Of a DNA stretch of 45,541 bases, positions 7,612 through 15,354 are shown piece by piece. This DNA comes from Oscillospiraceae bacterium (GTDB lineage Bacteria > Bacillota > Clostridia > Oscillospirales > Oscillospiraceae), in contig CACXMX010000014.1 in assembly GCA_902768805.1 (NCBI GenBank), positions 1 to 45,541 of the forward strand, read 5' to 3'. The notes below the pieces were generated by a model that was given only the letters and a program-made list of their open reading frames with translations, was not told the origin of the DNA and searched no databases. A program made the translations under genes and the position numbers. Position 1 is the first letter of the stretch, and each line of letters opens with the position of its first letter.

Positions 7612-9396
7612 GTGCGAAGGATCAGACTGCTGGGAATTGCACCTTATGAGGGACTGTACCACCTGATGGCGAACCTGGCCGCGCAGAGAGACGATGTGAA
7701 GCTGACCGTGCGCATGGGCAACCTGCAGGAAGCGCTGGCATCTGTACGGCAGGGGGAGAACGGGCATATTGACGCGATCATCTCCCGCGGCGGGACAGGA
7801 GAGCTGCTGCGCGAGAATGTGGACGTCCCGGTCTATGACGTAACGCCTTCGGTATATGATATCCTGCGCACGATCCGTCTGGCCCAGGAGATGGGGGAGC
7901 CCTTTGCCATTGTGGGATTTCCGACCATTACAGAGCGCGCCCGCACCCTTTGCGAAATCATGAATTACCGCTGTGAGGTGCGCACGATCCACAGCGAGGC
8001 CGACTGCGGCGCAGTTCTCGCCGAACTCCGCGACAAGGGCATCGGGCTGATTGTGGGGGATACGATCAGCGTTCAGTCCTGCAGGGAATTCGATATGCAC
8101 GGACTGCTGATCGTTTCGGGACTGGAGAGCGTGGAGGACGCTATCGACAGCGCGGTTGAGATGTTTCGGCATTTTGATGCGCTGGCGCAGCGCGCCGCTC
8201 TGCTTTCGGATGTGCTCGCCACCGGCCTGAACCGTGTGCTGATTTTTTCCTCGGACGGGAAAGAGGTTTACCGCAGCTCCGAGGAGATCCCGGAGGAACT
8301 GACGCTGCGTCTGCACGGCGAGATAGCTCATGTCATCGTTCAGAAGTCGGTAAAGCTTTCCGTACGCGTTGGGCAGGTGTTCTATTCGATCCTCGGGAGG
8401 CGGATCGTTTCCACGGAAGAGGAATACTGCGCTTTTTCCGTCACCCCGCGGCAGACCGACGCAGTGGCGATGGACAAATACCATATACGGATCCTCACGG
8501 CGGAAACCGATCTGCCGGGAAGCTATCCTATGGAGTTCTACATAGGAAGCGGCAGCTACGGAGAGGAGCTGCGCAGTCTGTGCGAGCGCTGCGCTTCCGT
8601 GGACACTCCGGTCCTGCTGCTGGGACCAAGGGGAACAGGGAAGGGCCGGATCGCCCACTATATTTACTCCCGCAGCCAATACAGGCACAGCTCTCTGGTA
8701 TGGATCGACATCGCGGAGCTCACCGAAAAGGGCTGGGACTACCTGATGGACAGCGAGTATTCTCCGCTGCTGGACTCCGGACTGACGATCTTTTTCAGGA
8801 ACATCAACCGGCTCGACAGCGGCCGGGCAAAGGTTCTGCTGACCTATCTGCGCAGCAGCGGCGCCGCGAAAGCCAACCGCCTTATGTTTTCATACGATTC
8901 CGACGACCCGGCTTCCGGAGGAGACGATCTGTATTTCTTCCTTACGGAGGAGCTCCGCTGCGCCCGGCTGCATACGGCGGCGCTTTCCGAACGGGTGAAG
9001 GACATCCAGCCGCTGGTGGGGCTGTGCATTAACACGTTCAATGTGCAGTACGGCACCCAGCTGATCGGGCTCAGCCGGGACGCGATGCTGGCGGTGCAGA
9101 ACCATCACTGGCCGCACAATGTGGACCAGCTGGTCCAGTTCATTTCGCGCCTTGTGGCCGGATCAAATTCCGCCTATGTATCGGAGGAGAATGTGCGAAG
9201 ACAGCTTGCGGGGGAAAAAAGACCCGCGGCCCCCGGGAGAGAGGGGACCGCGGGACTGGATCTCACGAGGCCGCTCAGCGAGATCGAACGGGACATCGTG
9301 CGTGCGGTGTATCGCGAGGAGGGCATGAATCAGACCCGTACGGCCGAGCGTCTGGGCATCAGCCGCAGCACGGTGTGGCGTATACTGAAGGACTGA
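7612..9396 (+). CDS. PrpR_N / Fis-type transcriptional regulator with degenerate AAA+ domain
   Basis: 594 residues from the GTG at 7612 (AGGGAG upstream). An upstream in-frame TTG has no ribosome-binding site. Residues about 1-190 match PrpR_N, the ligand-binding domain of propionate-type activators (IDAIISRGGTGELL). A PAS-like segment (200-285) follows, then an AAA+ region with Walker A GPRGTGKG at 338, and a C-terminal Fis helix-turn-helix (TRTAERLGISRSTVWRIL). The GAFTGA loop is absent, and the Walker B position reads IFFRNI instead of LFLDEI, so it should not drive sigma-54 open-complex formation. It is divergent from the acid-sugar operon and its likely local activator or repressor; the ligand is probably the substrate or an intermediate (inference). 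Confidence 0.85.
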   Translation: MRRIRLLGIAPYEGLYHLMANLAAQRDDVKLTVRMGNLQEALASVRQGENGHIDAIISRGGTGELLRENVDVPVYDVTPSVYDILRTIRLAQEMGEPFAIVGFPTITERARTLCEIMNYRCEVRTIHSEADCGAVLAELRDKGIGLIVGDTISVQSCREFDMHGLLIVSGLESVEDAIDSAVEMFRHFDALAQRAALLSDVLATGLNRVLIFSSDGKEVYRSSEEIPEELTLRLHGEIAHVIVQKSVKLSVRVGQVFYSILGRRIVSTEEEYCAFSVTPRQTDAVAMDKYHIRILTAETDLPGSYPMEFYIGSGSYGEELRSLCERCASVDTPVLLLGPRGTGKGRIAHYIYSRSQYRHSSLVWIDIAELTEKGWDYLMDSEYSPLLDSGLTIFFRNINRLDSGRAKVLLTYLRSSGAAKANRLMFSYDSDDPASGGDDLYFFLTEELRCARLHTAALSERVKDIQPLVGLCINTFNVQYGTQLIGLSRDAMLAVQNHHWPHNVDQLVQFISRLVAGSNSAYVSEENVRRQLAGEKRPAAPGREGTAGLDLTRPLSEIERDIVRAVYREEGMNQTRTAERLGISRSTVWRILKD

Positions 9397-9411
9397 CCGC
9401 ATCCCCGCGGA

Positions 9412-9448
9412 AAAAAGCGGAGCGGGACGCGTTACGCGTCCCGCTCCG
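9412..9448 (-). terminator. Terminator of the TSCPD gene
   Basis: A perfect 14-bp stem (9418-9431 with 9435-9448, loop TTA) is followed on the minus strand by a run of six T at 9411-9416. It also lies 22 bp after the convergent regulator gene and may serve both. Confidence 0.85.
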
Positions 9449-9465
9449 TAAACGTATTCTGCCTG

Positions 9466-9732
9466 TCAGGCGGTCTGTGCCTCTTTGGCCAGCGCCTGCT
9501 CCAGCGCGATGGCGAGCTGGTCGGCGCAGGAGGTCCCGCGCTTTCCGCACGGATTGCCCTTGAGGATAGCCGCGATCTCGGCGGCGTCCTTGCCCTCGAT
9601 CAGCTTGGGAATGGCCTGCAGATTGCCGGGGCATCCGCCGTCGAACACGACGTCGTGCACCTTGCCGTTCTCGATCCCGAACGTGATCTCGCGGGAGCAG
9701 GTCCCGGTAGTTTTGTAAGCGTATCTTGTCAT
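9466..9732 (-). CDS. TIGR03905-type TSCPD domain protein
   Basis: 88 residues from 9732 (GGAGG upstream); a 14-residue upstream extension is rejected. The TSCPD fold is named after a motif seen here as TSCADQLA near 67. The protein carries four Cys (12, 34, 62, 69) in the spacing of the family: GTCSREI, DGGCPGNL, GNPCGKRGTSC. The fold also occurs at the C-terminus of B12-dependent ribonucleotide reductases. Function of the free-standing form is unknown; the conserved cysteines suggest metal or Fe-S binding, which fits its place next to nifU-nifS (inference). It has its own promoter and terminator. Confidence 0.85.
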   Translation of the reverse strand: MTRYAYKTTGTCSREITFGIENGKVHDVVFDGGCPGNLQAIPKLIEGKDAAEIAAILKGNPCGKRGTSCADQLAIALEQALAKEAQTA

Positions 9733-9765
9733 TGCGATCCCTCCGTAGGATATTGTTCTATAGGG

Positions 9766-9794
9766 ATAGTACACGCAAACCCGAAAAAACGCAA
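9766..9794 (-). promoter_or_regulatory. Promoter of the TSCPD gene
   Basis: Minus strand: -35 TTGCGT (9789-9794), 17-bp spacer, -10 TACTAT (9766-9771), leader of about 30 nt. Confidence 0.55.
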
Positions 9795-9799
9795 GAACA

Positions 9800-9838
9800 A
9801 AAGTATCGGGCGTGGCCTTTATGGAAAGGACGCGCCCG
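9800..9838 (-). terminator. Terminator of nifS-nifU
   Basis: Hairpin 9807-9838, with arms CGGGCG and CGCCCG extended by a CCTTT/AAAGG pairing. A T-rich stretch follows on the minus strand. It lies directly after the nifU stop. Confidence 0.7.
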
Positions 9839-9845
9839 AAATCGT

Positions 9846-10232
9846 TCAGTCGATGTGGATACCTGTCCGTTTTTCGTAATCATCCAGCGCAAGCTTGATG
9901 GCTTCCTCGGCCAGCACGCTGCAGGGCATCTTGTAATCGGGCAAACCGTCCAGAGCCTCCGCCACCGCCTTGTTGGTGAGCTTGCGCACCTCGCTCACGG
10001 GCTGCCCCATGATCAGCTCCGTCGCCATGGAGCTGGACGCGATGGCGCTGCCGCAGCCGAAGGTCTCAAACTTCACATCCGCCACGATGCCGTTCTCGAT
10101 CTTCAGGTACATCTTCATGATGTCGCCGCACTTGGCGTTGCCGACCTCGCCGATGGCGTTGGCGTCCTCGATGACGCCCACGTTGCGCGGATTGCGGAAA
10201 TGATCCATTACCTTTTCACTGTATAAAGCCAT
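9846..10232 (-). CDS. nifU: NifU/IscU-type Fe-S cluster scaffold
   Basis: 128 residues, single-domain IscU type. The three cluster-ligand cysteines are C35 (GNAKCGD), C60 (FETFGCGSAIASSS) and C104 (MPCSVLAEEAIK), with the assisting Asp37 and the N-terminal YSEKVMDHFRNPRNVG. It receives sulfur from the cysteine desulfurase encoded 12 bp upstream and assembles [2Fe-2S] or [4Fe-4S] clusters in the cytoplasm. The GAGGAGG ribosome-binding site lies at the very end of nifS, so the two are one transcript. In clostridia this two-gene set with an Rrf2 regulator is the ISC-like machinery. Confidence 0.95.
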   Translation of the reverse strand: MALYSEKVMDHFRNPRNVGVIEDANAIGEVGNAKCGDIMKMYLKIENGIVADVKFETFGCGSAIASSSMATELIMGQPVSEVRKLTNKAVAEALDGLPDYKMPCSVLAEEAIKLALDDYEKRTGIHID

Positions 10233-10244
10233 TGCGCTGCCTCC

Positions 10245-11429
10245 TCACAGAATGAATTCTTTTTTCCCGGCTGTCAGGTCCCGCCAGATGGGCGAGAACC
10301 CGCGCAGGTATTCCACTACCTCGCGCACCGATTTGATGATATAGTCCGTCTGCTCCTCGGTGATATCCTCACCCAGGGTCAGCCTGAGAGAACCGTGGGC
10401 CACGTCGTGCACTCTGCCGATGGCGAGCAGCACGTGGCTGGGATCCAGGGAACCGGATGTGCACGCGCTCCCCGAGGAGGCGCAGATCCCCTTGTCGTCC
10501 AGCAGGAGCAGCAGGGATTCGCCCTCGATGCCCTCAAAGCAGAAGTTCACGTTTCCCGGGAGCCTTTTGACGGGATCCCCGTTGAGAGCCGAGTGGGGGA
10601 TCCGGCTGAGCCCTTCGATCAGCCTGTCGCGCATCGCGCTCTGCCGCGCGGCATTCACGGCCATCGCCCCGGCGGTCTCCTTCAAAGCCTCCGCCATGGC
10701 GGCGATCCCGGGGACATTCTCGGTACCGGCCCGCTTGCCGCGCTCCTGCGCGCCGCCGTCGATCAGATTCGTGAGACGCACGCCCTTTTTAGCGTACAGG
10801 AACCCCACGCCCTTGGGCCCGTGAAATTTGTGGGCGGAGGCGGAGAGAAGATCGATGTTGTCCGCTTTTACGTCGATGGGCAGGTGCCCGACGGCCTGCA
10901 CGGCGTCGGTGTGGAAGAGAACGCCCTTTGCCCGGCAGACCGCGCCGATCTCCCGGATGGGCTGGATCGTGCCGATCTCGTTGTTGGCAAACATGACCGT
11001 CACAAGGCAGGTGTCGTCCCGGATGGCCGCTTCAACCTCCTCGGGAACGATCAGGCCGTTCTCATGCACATCCAGAAGAGTGATTTCAAAGCCCTCTTTT
11101 TTGAGCCGCTCGAGCGTGTGCAGCACGGCATGGTGCTCGAACGCGGTGGAGATGATATGCGTTTTTCCCTTCTGACGGCCGAGCTCCGCCGCGGAGCGGA
11201 TCGCCTGGTTGTCCGCCTCGCTTCCGCCGGAGGTGAACAGGATCTCCCTCGGCTCGGCGCCGATCACGGCGGCTACGTCCGCGCGCGCCTTTTCCAGGAC
11301 CTCCTTGGCCTTCTGTCCGTGTACGTAAAGACTCGAGGCGTTGCCCCAGGCCTCTCCGAGAAGGGCCGTCATGGTACGGACGGCCGCGTCGCTCATTTTT
11401 GTTGTGGCGGCATTATCGGCATAGATCAT
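10245..11429 (-). CDS. nifS: Cysteine desulfurase (NifS/IscS class)
   Basis: 394 residues from 11429 (AAAGGAGG upstream); an 11-residue upstream extension in frame is ignored. PLP fold with IYADNAATTK at the N-terminus, TSGGSEADNQAI near 67, catalytic His in EHHAVLH near 99, the PLP-binding Lys201 in SAHKFHGPKG, and the persulfide Cys in CASSGSACTSG near 320. It removes sulfur from cysteine for cluster assembly on NifU. Promoter at 11461-11489 overlaps an Rrf2-type operator, and the regulator gene is divergent. Confidence 0.96.
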   Translation of the reverse strand: MIYADNAATTKMSDAAVRTMTALLGEAWGNASSLYVHGQKAKEVLEKARADVAAVIGAEPREILFTSGGSEADNQAIRSAAELGRQKGKTHIISTAFEHHAVLHTLERLKKEGFEITLLDVHENGLIVPEEVEAAIRDDTCLVTVMFANNEIGTIQPIREIGAVCRAKGVLFHTDAVQAVGHLPIDVKADNIDLLSASAHKFHGPKGVGFLYAKKGVRLTNLIDGGAQERGKRAGTENVPGIAAMAEALKETAGAMAVNAARQSAMRDRLIEGLSRIPHSALNGDPVKRLPGNVNFCFEGIEGESLLLLLDDKGICASSGSACTSGSLDPSHVLLAIGRVHDVAHGSLRLTLGEDITEEQTDYIIKSVREVVEYLRGFSPIWRDLTAGKKEFIL

Positions 11430-11460
11430 GTCTGAAGCCTCCTTTTCTGTTCTCGTCCGC

Positions 11461-11489
11461 ATTATAATCCTATTCGCCTACTATGTCAA
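11461..11489 (-). promoter_or_regulatory. nifS promoter
   Basis: Minus strand: consensus -35 TTGACA (11484-11489), 17-bp spacer, consensus -10 TATAAT (11461-11466). Such a strong promoter expects repression, and the operator at 11469-11493 covers its -35. Confidence 0.85.
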
Positions 11490-11493
11490 TAGG
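11469..11493. promoter_or_regulatory. Rrf2 operator, copy 1
   Basis: Shares the pattern CCTATT, two bases, CCTACT, five bases, AATAGG with copy 2 (which has a four-base gap). The inner half-sites CCTACT and AATAGG form an imperfect dyad. It overlaps the -35 of nifS. Confidence 0.75.
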
Positions 11494-11523
11494 TAAAAGT
11501 TTCGCGCAAAACCCCTTTGGGTC

Positions 11524-11552
11524 TTGATTTGCCTATTTACCTACTGTATAAT
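11524..11552 (+). promoter_or_regulatory. Rrf2 regulator promoter
   Basis: -35 TTGATT (11524-11529), 17-bp spacer, -10 TATAAT (11547-11552). The leader to the regulator start at 11581 is about 22 nt. Confidence 0.85.
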
Positions 11553-11555
11553 AGG
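11532..11555. promoter_or_regulatory. Rrf2 operator, copy 2
   Basis: Core CCTACTGTATAATAGG is a 16-bp imperfect palindrome, preceded by CCTATTTA as in copy 1. It overlaps the -10 of the regulator's own promoter, which predicts autorepression. Confidence 0.75.
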
Positions 11556-11580
11556 AAAAAACAACGGGGAGGGATCCCGC

Positions 11581-11988
11581 ATGATCTCCACGAAAGGCAG
11601 ATACGCAATCCGCGTCATGATTGATCTCGCCGAGAACGACACCGGCGCATACATTCCTTTGAAGGATATCGCGGCCAGGCAGAACATATCCAAAAAGTAT
11701 CTCGAGATCATTGTGAAGGATATGGTCGCCGGCGGGCTGCTTGTCGGCGCCAGCGGCAAAGGCGGCGGCTACAAACTGCGCCGAAAGCCCGGGGAGTATC
11801 CGGTGGGGGAGATCCTCGAGCTTATGGAGGGGCCGCTCTCCTCCGTCGCCTGCCTCGCGGACGGCGCGGAGCCGTGCCCGAGAGCCGCGGAGTGCGAAAC
11901 GCTCCCCCTCTGGACGGAGTACGACAGGCTCACCCACGATTTCTTCTACAGCCGATATCTGAGCGACCTTATAAAAAAAGACAATTGA
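11581..11988 (+). CDS. Rrf2-family regulator (IscR-like), likely Fe-S responsive
   Basis: 135 residues from the ATG at 11581, behind GGGGAGGG. N-terminal winged helix MISTKGRYAIRVMIDLA, recognition region ISKKYLEIIVKDMVAGG, wing GKGGGYKL. Three cysteines C91, C99 and C105 lie where IscR holds its cluster (IscR spacing is C-x5-C-x5-C; here C-x7-C-x5-C), so [2Fe-2S] sensing is plausible. CymR-type members lack these cysteines. It is divergent from nifS-nifU, and both promoters carry the same operator: the likely target of this protein. Confidence 0.9.
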   Translation: MISTKGRYAIRVMIDLAENDTGAYIPLKDIAARQNISKKYLEIIVKDMVAGGLLVGASGKGGGYKLRRKPGEYPVGEILELMEGPLSSVACLADGAEPCPRAAECETLPLWTEYDRLTHDFFYSRYLSDLIKKDN

Positions 11989-12017
11989 CAGGGGGACGGT
12001 TCTCCTGTCAACTTTTT
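11985..12017 (+). terminator. Terminator after the Rrf2 gene; REP-like sequence
   Basis: Stem TTGACAGG (11985-11992) with CCTGTCAA (12004-12011), followed by five T. It overlaps the stop codon of the regulator. The loop GGGACGGTTCT resembles a short motif I recall as recurring in many bacterial genomes, so it may belong to a dispersed repeat family. Confidence 0.75.
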
Positions 12018-12034
12018 CTGCGGAGGGAGACAAA

Positions 12035-13474
12035 ATGAAAAAAACGCTGTGCGCCCTTCTGATCAGCTGTCTGGTGCTCGGAACATACAGCGGATGTTTC
12101 GGCGGAGGGGATTCTTCCGCCGCCCGGATGGATCCGCCTGACGAGGAGGTCATCTTTCCTGCTGCAGCCGCGGAAGAGGATACCGCCGGTCAACCCGACG
12201 CAGGGGAGGAGGCATTTCCCGACGCGGCGGAGGGGCAGGCATTCGCCGCGGCCATGGCCGTGTGGATGGGCGGAACGGAATTGCTGACCGATCCGGACCC
12301 GATGATGCTGTACTGGGAGATGGCGGGATGGTACGCTGCCCGGATATATCGCATCAACGGGTATGATCTGATCCCCGCTGACCGGATCGAAGATTTCCTG
12401 CGGTCCGTGGGAAGCGTGAATATCGACCCGCCCGAGGACTGGCTCGAATACGGAGCGGTCGAACGGCACACGGCGGCGTATGGAGAAAGATACTATGCTT
12501 TTCCCCGGCACTGCCGGGAGATCGACGCCATACTGGGTGTGACGGCGGAGGTTTCCCTTACGCCGCTGGATGACTGGAAGGTCCGGAGCACCGTGACCGT
12601 CCACTACGAAAACGGGCTTACCGAGAGCCATACCTACACACTGACCTTTGAAAAGAACGAGGATAAGGACAGCGCATTTCCCTATAGGCTGACGGAGATC
12701 GTCCCCCCCGACGGCCCGAACATCGTGGGGGACCTCACCTTTACCTGGGGGGAACTGATCGAGGCCAATCGCCTGAGCCGTGTGCTGTCTCTCTATCCGG
12801 CGATCCGCCATTTTAACCGGGAATTCAGCCCGGAAAGCGTAACATGGGTATACCCGCGCGGAGATGGGCTGACGATCCTGACGCTGGCGGATGATTACAG
12901 CTTCGGCTGTTATAACGGAGCGTTTTTCTCCCTGCAGAAACGTGAAAACGGACGGCTTTTGGCCAGCATCGAGGACTTTGACCCGGACTACACGGACCCG
13001 GAGGCACGGGACGGATACCTTACGGACTATCTGAACGGGATCACCGAGATGCGCTTTGAGAAGATCGAGGGAGACCTGATTTGGACCGAGTGCACAGCCG
13101 CGGGCGGACTGCGCGAGCGTGTGGCGGTGGACAGGGGAACGCTGGTACTCAGGGAAGTACATGTATTCTATTCCGAAGAGCTCCCGCCGTCCGTGACCTG
13201 TTTCCTGTACGACTCGACCGGCCCGGCACTGGAGTATCTTGACAGCTGGGACGGGCCCATGCGCACGGTAACGGTCCACTGGGAGGAATTTCCCGACGGC
13301 GTGAGGGTGACCAGGGACGAGAAGGTTCGGATCCCTGCGGACTGGGAGTATCTTCCCAGACAGGGACGATGGGGCGACTATACGGTCTGGATGAACGAGG
13401 ATTATACCAAGCTTTACGAATACCCCGGAGATGGCATGGATTATACGCTCTATCTGACCACGGCCAAGGGGTAA
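12035..13474 (+). CDS. Predicted lipoprotein of unknown function
   Basis: 479 residues behind GGAGGGAG. The signal MKKTLCALLISCLVLGTYSGC ends in a lipobox-like YSGC (Cys21; Cys6 and Cys12 lie inside the hydrophobic core). An acidic, Pro/Ala/Glu-rich linker (about 25-75) follows. The body is rich in aromatic and beta-type segments such as ATVTVHYENGLTESHTYTL-like stretches (near 190) and repeated Asp/Glu-Tyr patterns, suggesting an exported beta-rich protein. I recognise no domain. It is flanked by terminators on both sides, so it is probably monocistronic. From 13475 to 13677 I see no convincing gene. Confidence 0.75.
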   Translation: MKKTLCALLISCLVLGTYSGCFGGGDSSAARMDPPDEEVIFPAAAAEEDTAGQPDAGEEAFPDAAEGQAFAAAMAVWMGGTELLTDPDPMMLYWEMAGWYAARIYRINGYDLIPADRIEDFLRSVGSVNIDPPEDWLEYGAVERHTAAYGERYYAFPRHCREIDAILGVTAEVSLTPLDDWKVRSTVTVHYENGLTESHTYTLTFEKNEDKDSAFPYRLTEIVPPDGPNIVGDLTFTWGELIEANRLSRVLSLYPAIRHFNREFSPESVTWVYPRGDGLTILTLADDYSFGCYNGAFFSLQKRENGRLLASIEDFDPDYTDPEARDGYLTDYLNGITEMRFEKIEGDLIWTECTAAGGLRERVAVDRGTLVLREVHVFYSEELPPSVTCFLYDSTGPALEYLDSWDGPMRTVTVHWEEFPDGVRVTRDEKVRIPADWEYLPRQGRWGDYTVWMNEDYTKLYEYPGDGMDYTLYLTTAKG

Positions 13475-13677
13475 CGGGAGCTCTTTCCCAATATGGGCTC
13501 GGATATGACGGGCCCCGGGACAGGATCATCAGTTTCAGTGAGAACTGCAGCGGGAGACACTTCGGGTATTTCAGGCATTATAAGGTGGAAGATCTGCGCA
13601 GGAAGCGCTCCACGGCAGCAGACTTGCCGACGAAGAACGGAATCTGTACGGACCGGGCTGACAGGCCTCATTGTCAG

Positions 13678-13735
13678 AAATACAGGCGGACGGCCGGAGC
13701 TTTGTGAAGCTCCGGCCGTCCGCCTGTATTTGTTT
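13678..13735. terminator. Strong bidirectional terminator
   Basis: A 25-bp perfect stem (arms ending at 13702 and starting at 13707, loop TGTG) with T-rich sequence (ATTTGTTTTGT) on the plus side and ATTTCTGAC on the minus side. It separates the lipoprotein gene from the convergent amidohydrolase. Confidence 0.9.
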
Positions 13736-13737
13736 TG

Positions 13738-15354
13738 TCAGATCGGTTCTCCGAAGACCCGCTCGCCGGCCACATAGGCGGCCACGACAGGAATGTCCTT
13801 CAGCGCGAAGGGGTCGGTCTCGAACGGATCGGATCCCAGCACGACGAAATCGGCCAAATACCCCGGGGCGATACGGCCTTTGACGTTCTCCTCGAAGCTT
13901 GAATAGGCTCCGGCGGAGGTGTAGGAGTCCAGTGCCTCCCGAACGGTGAACGCCTCATCGGGCAGATAGGGCCCCATCCGGTCGCGCAGAGTGGTGCGTG
14001 TCACGGCGCACTGGATGCCGGCCATGGCGTTGGGCAGCTCCACGGGGCAGTCCGTGCCGTTGGAAACGGTACAGCCGCCGCGCAGCAGGGTCTTCCAGCT
14101 GTAGCTGCTCGCGGCCCGCTCGCTCCCCACCAGACGCTCCACAATGTGGATGTCGTAGTCGAGAAAGATCGTCTGGGCGTAGATGTGCATACCCATGGCG
14201 ATCAGCCGCTCGAGCTGGTCGGGACGGGTGATCTGGCAGTGGACCACACCGTGGCGGGCGTCGGAGCGGGGATGCTCCGCCTGCGCCTTCTCCACCGCGT
14301 TCAGGATGAGATCCATCGTGGCGTCTCCGATGGTGTGCACCGCTACCTGCATGCCGTTGGCATGGGCGAGGCCGATCATCTCGTTCATCTGTTCCTGCGT
14401 GAAGATCGGGATGCCGCGCGTAGACGGGTCGTCGGCGTAGGGCTCGCTCAGATACGCCGTGCGCGCCCCCAAAGAGCCGTCTCCCAGCATTTTCAGCGGG
14501 CCGATGCGGAAGCGGTCAGTGCCGGCTCCGGTGACGCAGCCCGCTTCCATAAAGCTCCGCAGCCCGTCGGGATCGGTGAAATTGCTCTGCTCGTACACGC
14601 GCACGGTCAGCTCGCCGCTCTCCTCCAGCTCACGGTAGGCCTCGTTCACGGTCTGCCAGGGCACGGATCGGAATACGCAGTAGTCGTCGCTCTGAACGCT
14701 GGTCACACCGTAGCTGTTCAGCGCCCGGCAGGCCAGGCGGATCATGTCCATGATCTCGTCCTTGCCCGGCACGGGGAGATGCTCATAGACCAGCGTCATG
14801 GCGTCGTCGTAGAACAGGCCGTCCGGTTCTCCGGCGCGCAGGCCGATGCGTCCGCCCTCCGGGGAGAGAGTGTCCGCGGTCACGCCGCACAGCTCCAGCG
14901 CTTTGGAGTTCACGGCCATGCAGTGACCGCAGCAGCGCACGATCACCACGGGGACGTCCCGGGAGACCCGGTCCAGATCCCACCGGTCGGGCATGCGCTC
15001 GGCGTCGGAGAAATAGTCCTGATTCCAGCCGCGTCCGCGGATCCACCGGCCCTCGCCGCCGGGCTGCGCCGCGGCGTATTCGCGAAGGTATTCCAGCATG
15101 CCGGCAAGACTGTCGGTATGGGCGGCCAGCTCCGCCTGAGCCAGCGACTGGCCGAAATTCAGAAGGTGCATATGGCTGTCGTTGAATCCGGCGCAGACGA
15201 AGGCACCGTTGAGATCCACCGCCTCGGCGCAGCCCAGAGCGGCGCCGTCGGCATCCGAGCCCGTGAAAAGGAAGCGTCCGTCCTCCACGGCAAAAGCGCT
15301 CACAAGGGGCAGCTCGCCGGTATACACCCGTCCGTTGTAATAAAGAGTACTCAT
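13738..15354 (-). CDS. YtcJ-type amidohydrolase (amidohydrolase_3 family)
   Basis: 538 residues, normal family length. The beta-sandwich part (YYNGRVYTG at the start, KGRIAPGYLADFVVLGSDPF near the end) encloses a metal-dependent TIM barrel with FNDSHMHL (first His pair), the second metal site around LKMLGDGSLGARTA, HTIGDATMD, HCQI and NGTDCPVE (Asp ligand). Members such as N-substituted formamide deformylase hydrolyse amide bonds; specificity cannot be read from sequence. Its ATG overlaps the stop of the symporter gene by four bases (ATGA), so the two are translationally coupled and share the lysine riboswitch. That suggests its substrate enters through the symporter (inference). Confidence 0.9.
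   Translation of the reverse strand: MSTLYYNGRVYTGELPLVSAFAVEDGRFLFTGSDADGAALGCAEAVDLNGAFVCAGFNDSHMHLLNFGQSLAQAELAAHTDSLAGMLEYLREYAAAQPGGEGRWIRGRGWNQDYFSDAERMPDRWDLDRVSRDVPVVIVRCCGHCMAVNSKALELCGVTADTLSPEGGRIGLRAGEPDGLFYDDAMTLVYEHLPVPGKDEIMDMIRLACRALNSYGVTSVQSDDYCVFRSVPWQTVNEAYRELEESGELTVRVYEQSNFTDPDGLRSFMEAGCVTGAGTDRFRIGPLKMLGDGSLGARTAYLSEPYADDPSTRGIPIFTQEQMNEMIGLAHANGMQVAVHTIGDATMDLILNAVEKAQAEHPRSDARHGVVHCQITRPDQLERLIAMGMHIYAQTIFLDYDIHIVERLVGSERAASSYSWKTLLRGGCTVSNGTDCPVELPNAMAGIQCAVTRTTLRDRMGPYLPDEAFTVREALDSYTSAGAYSSFEENVKGRIAPGYLADFVVLGSDPFETDPFALKDIPVVAAYVAGERVFGEPI

Noticed and set aside
13475-13677. Small coding frames after the lipoprotein gene
   Set aside because: No ribosome-binding site, no recognisable protein pattern and overlap with the terminator; treated as non-coding.
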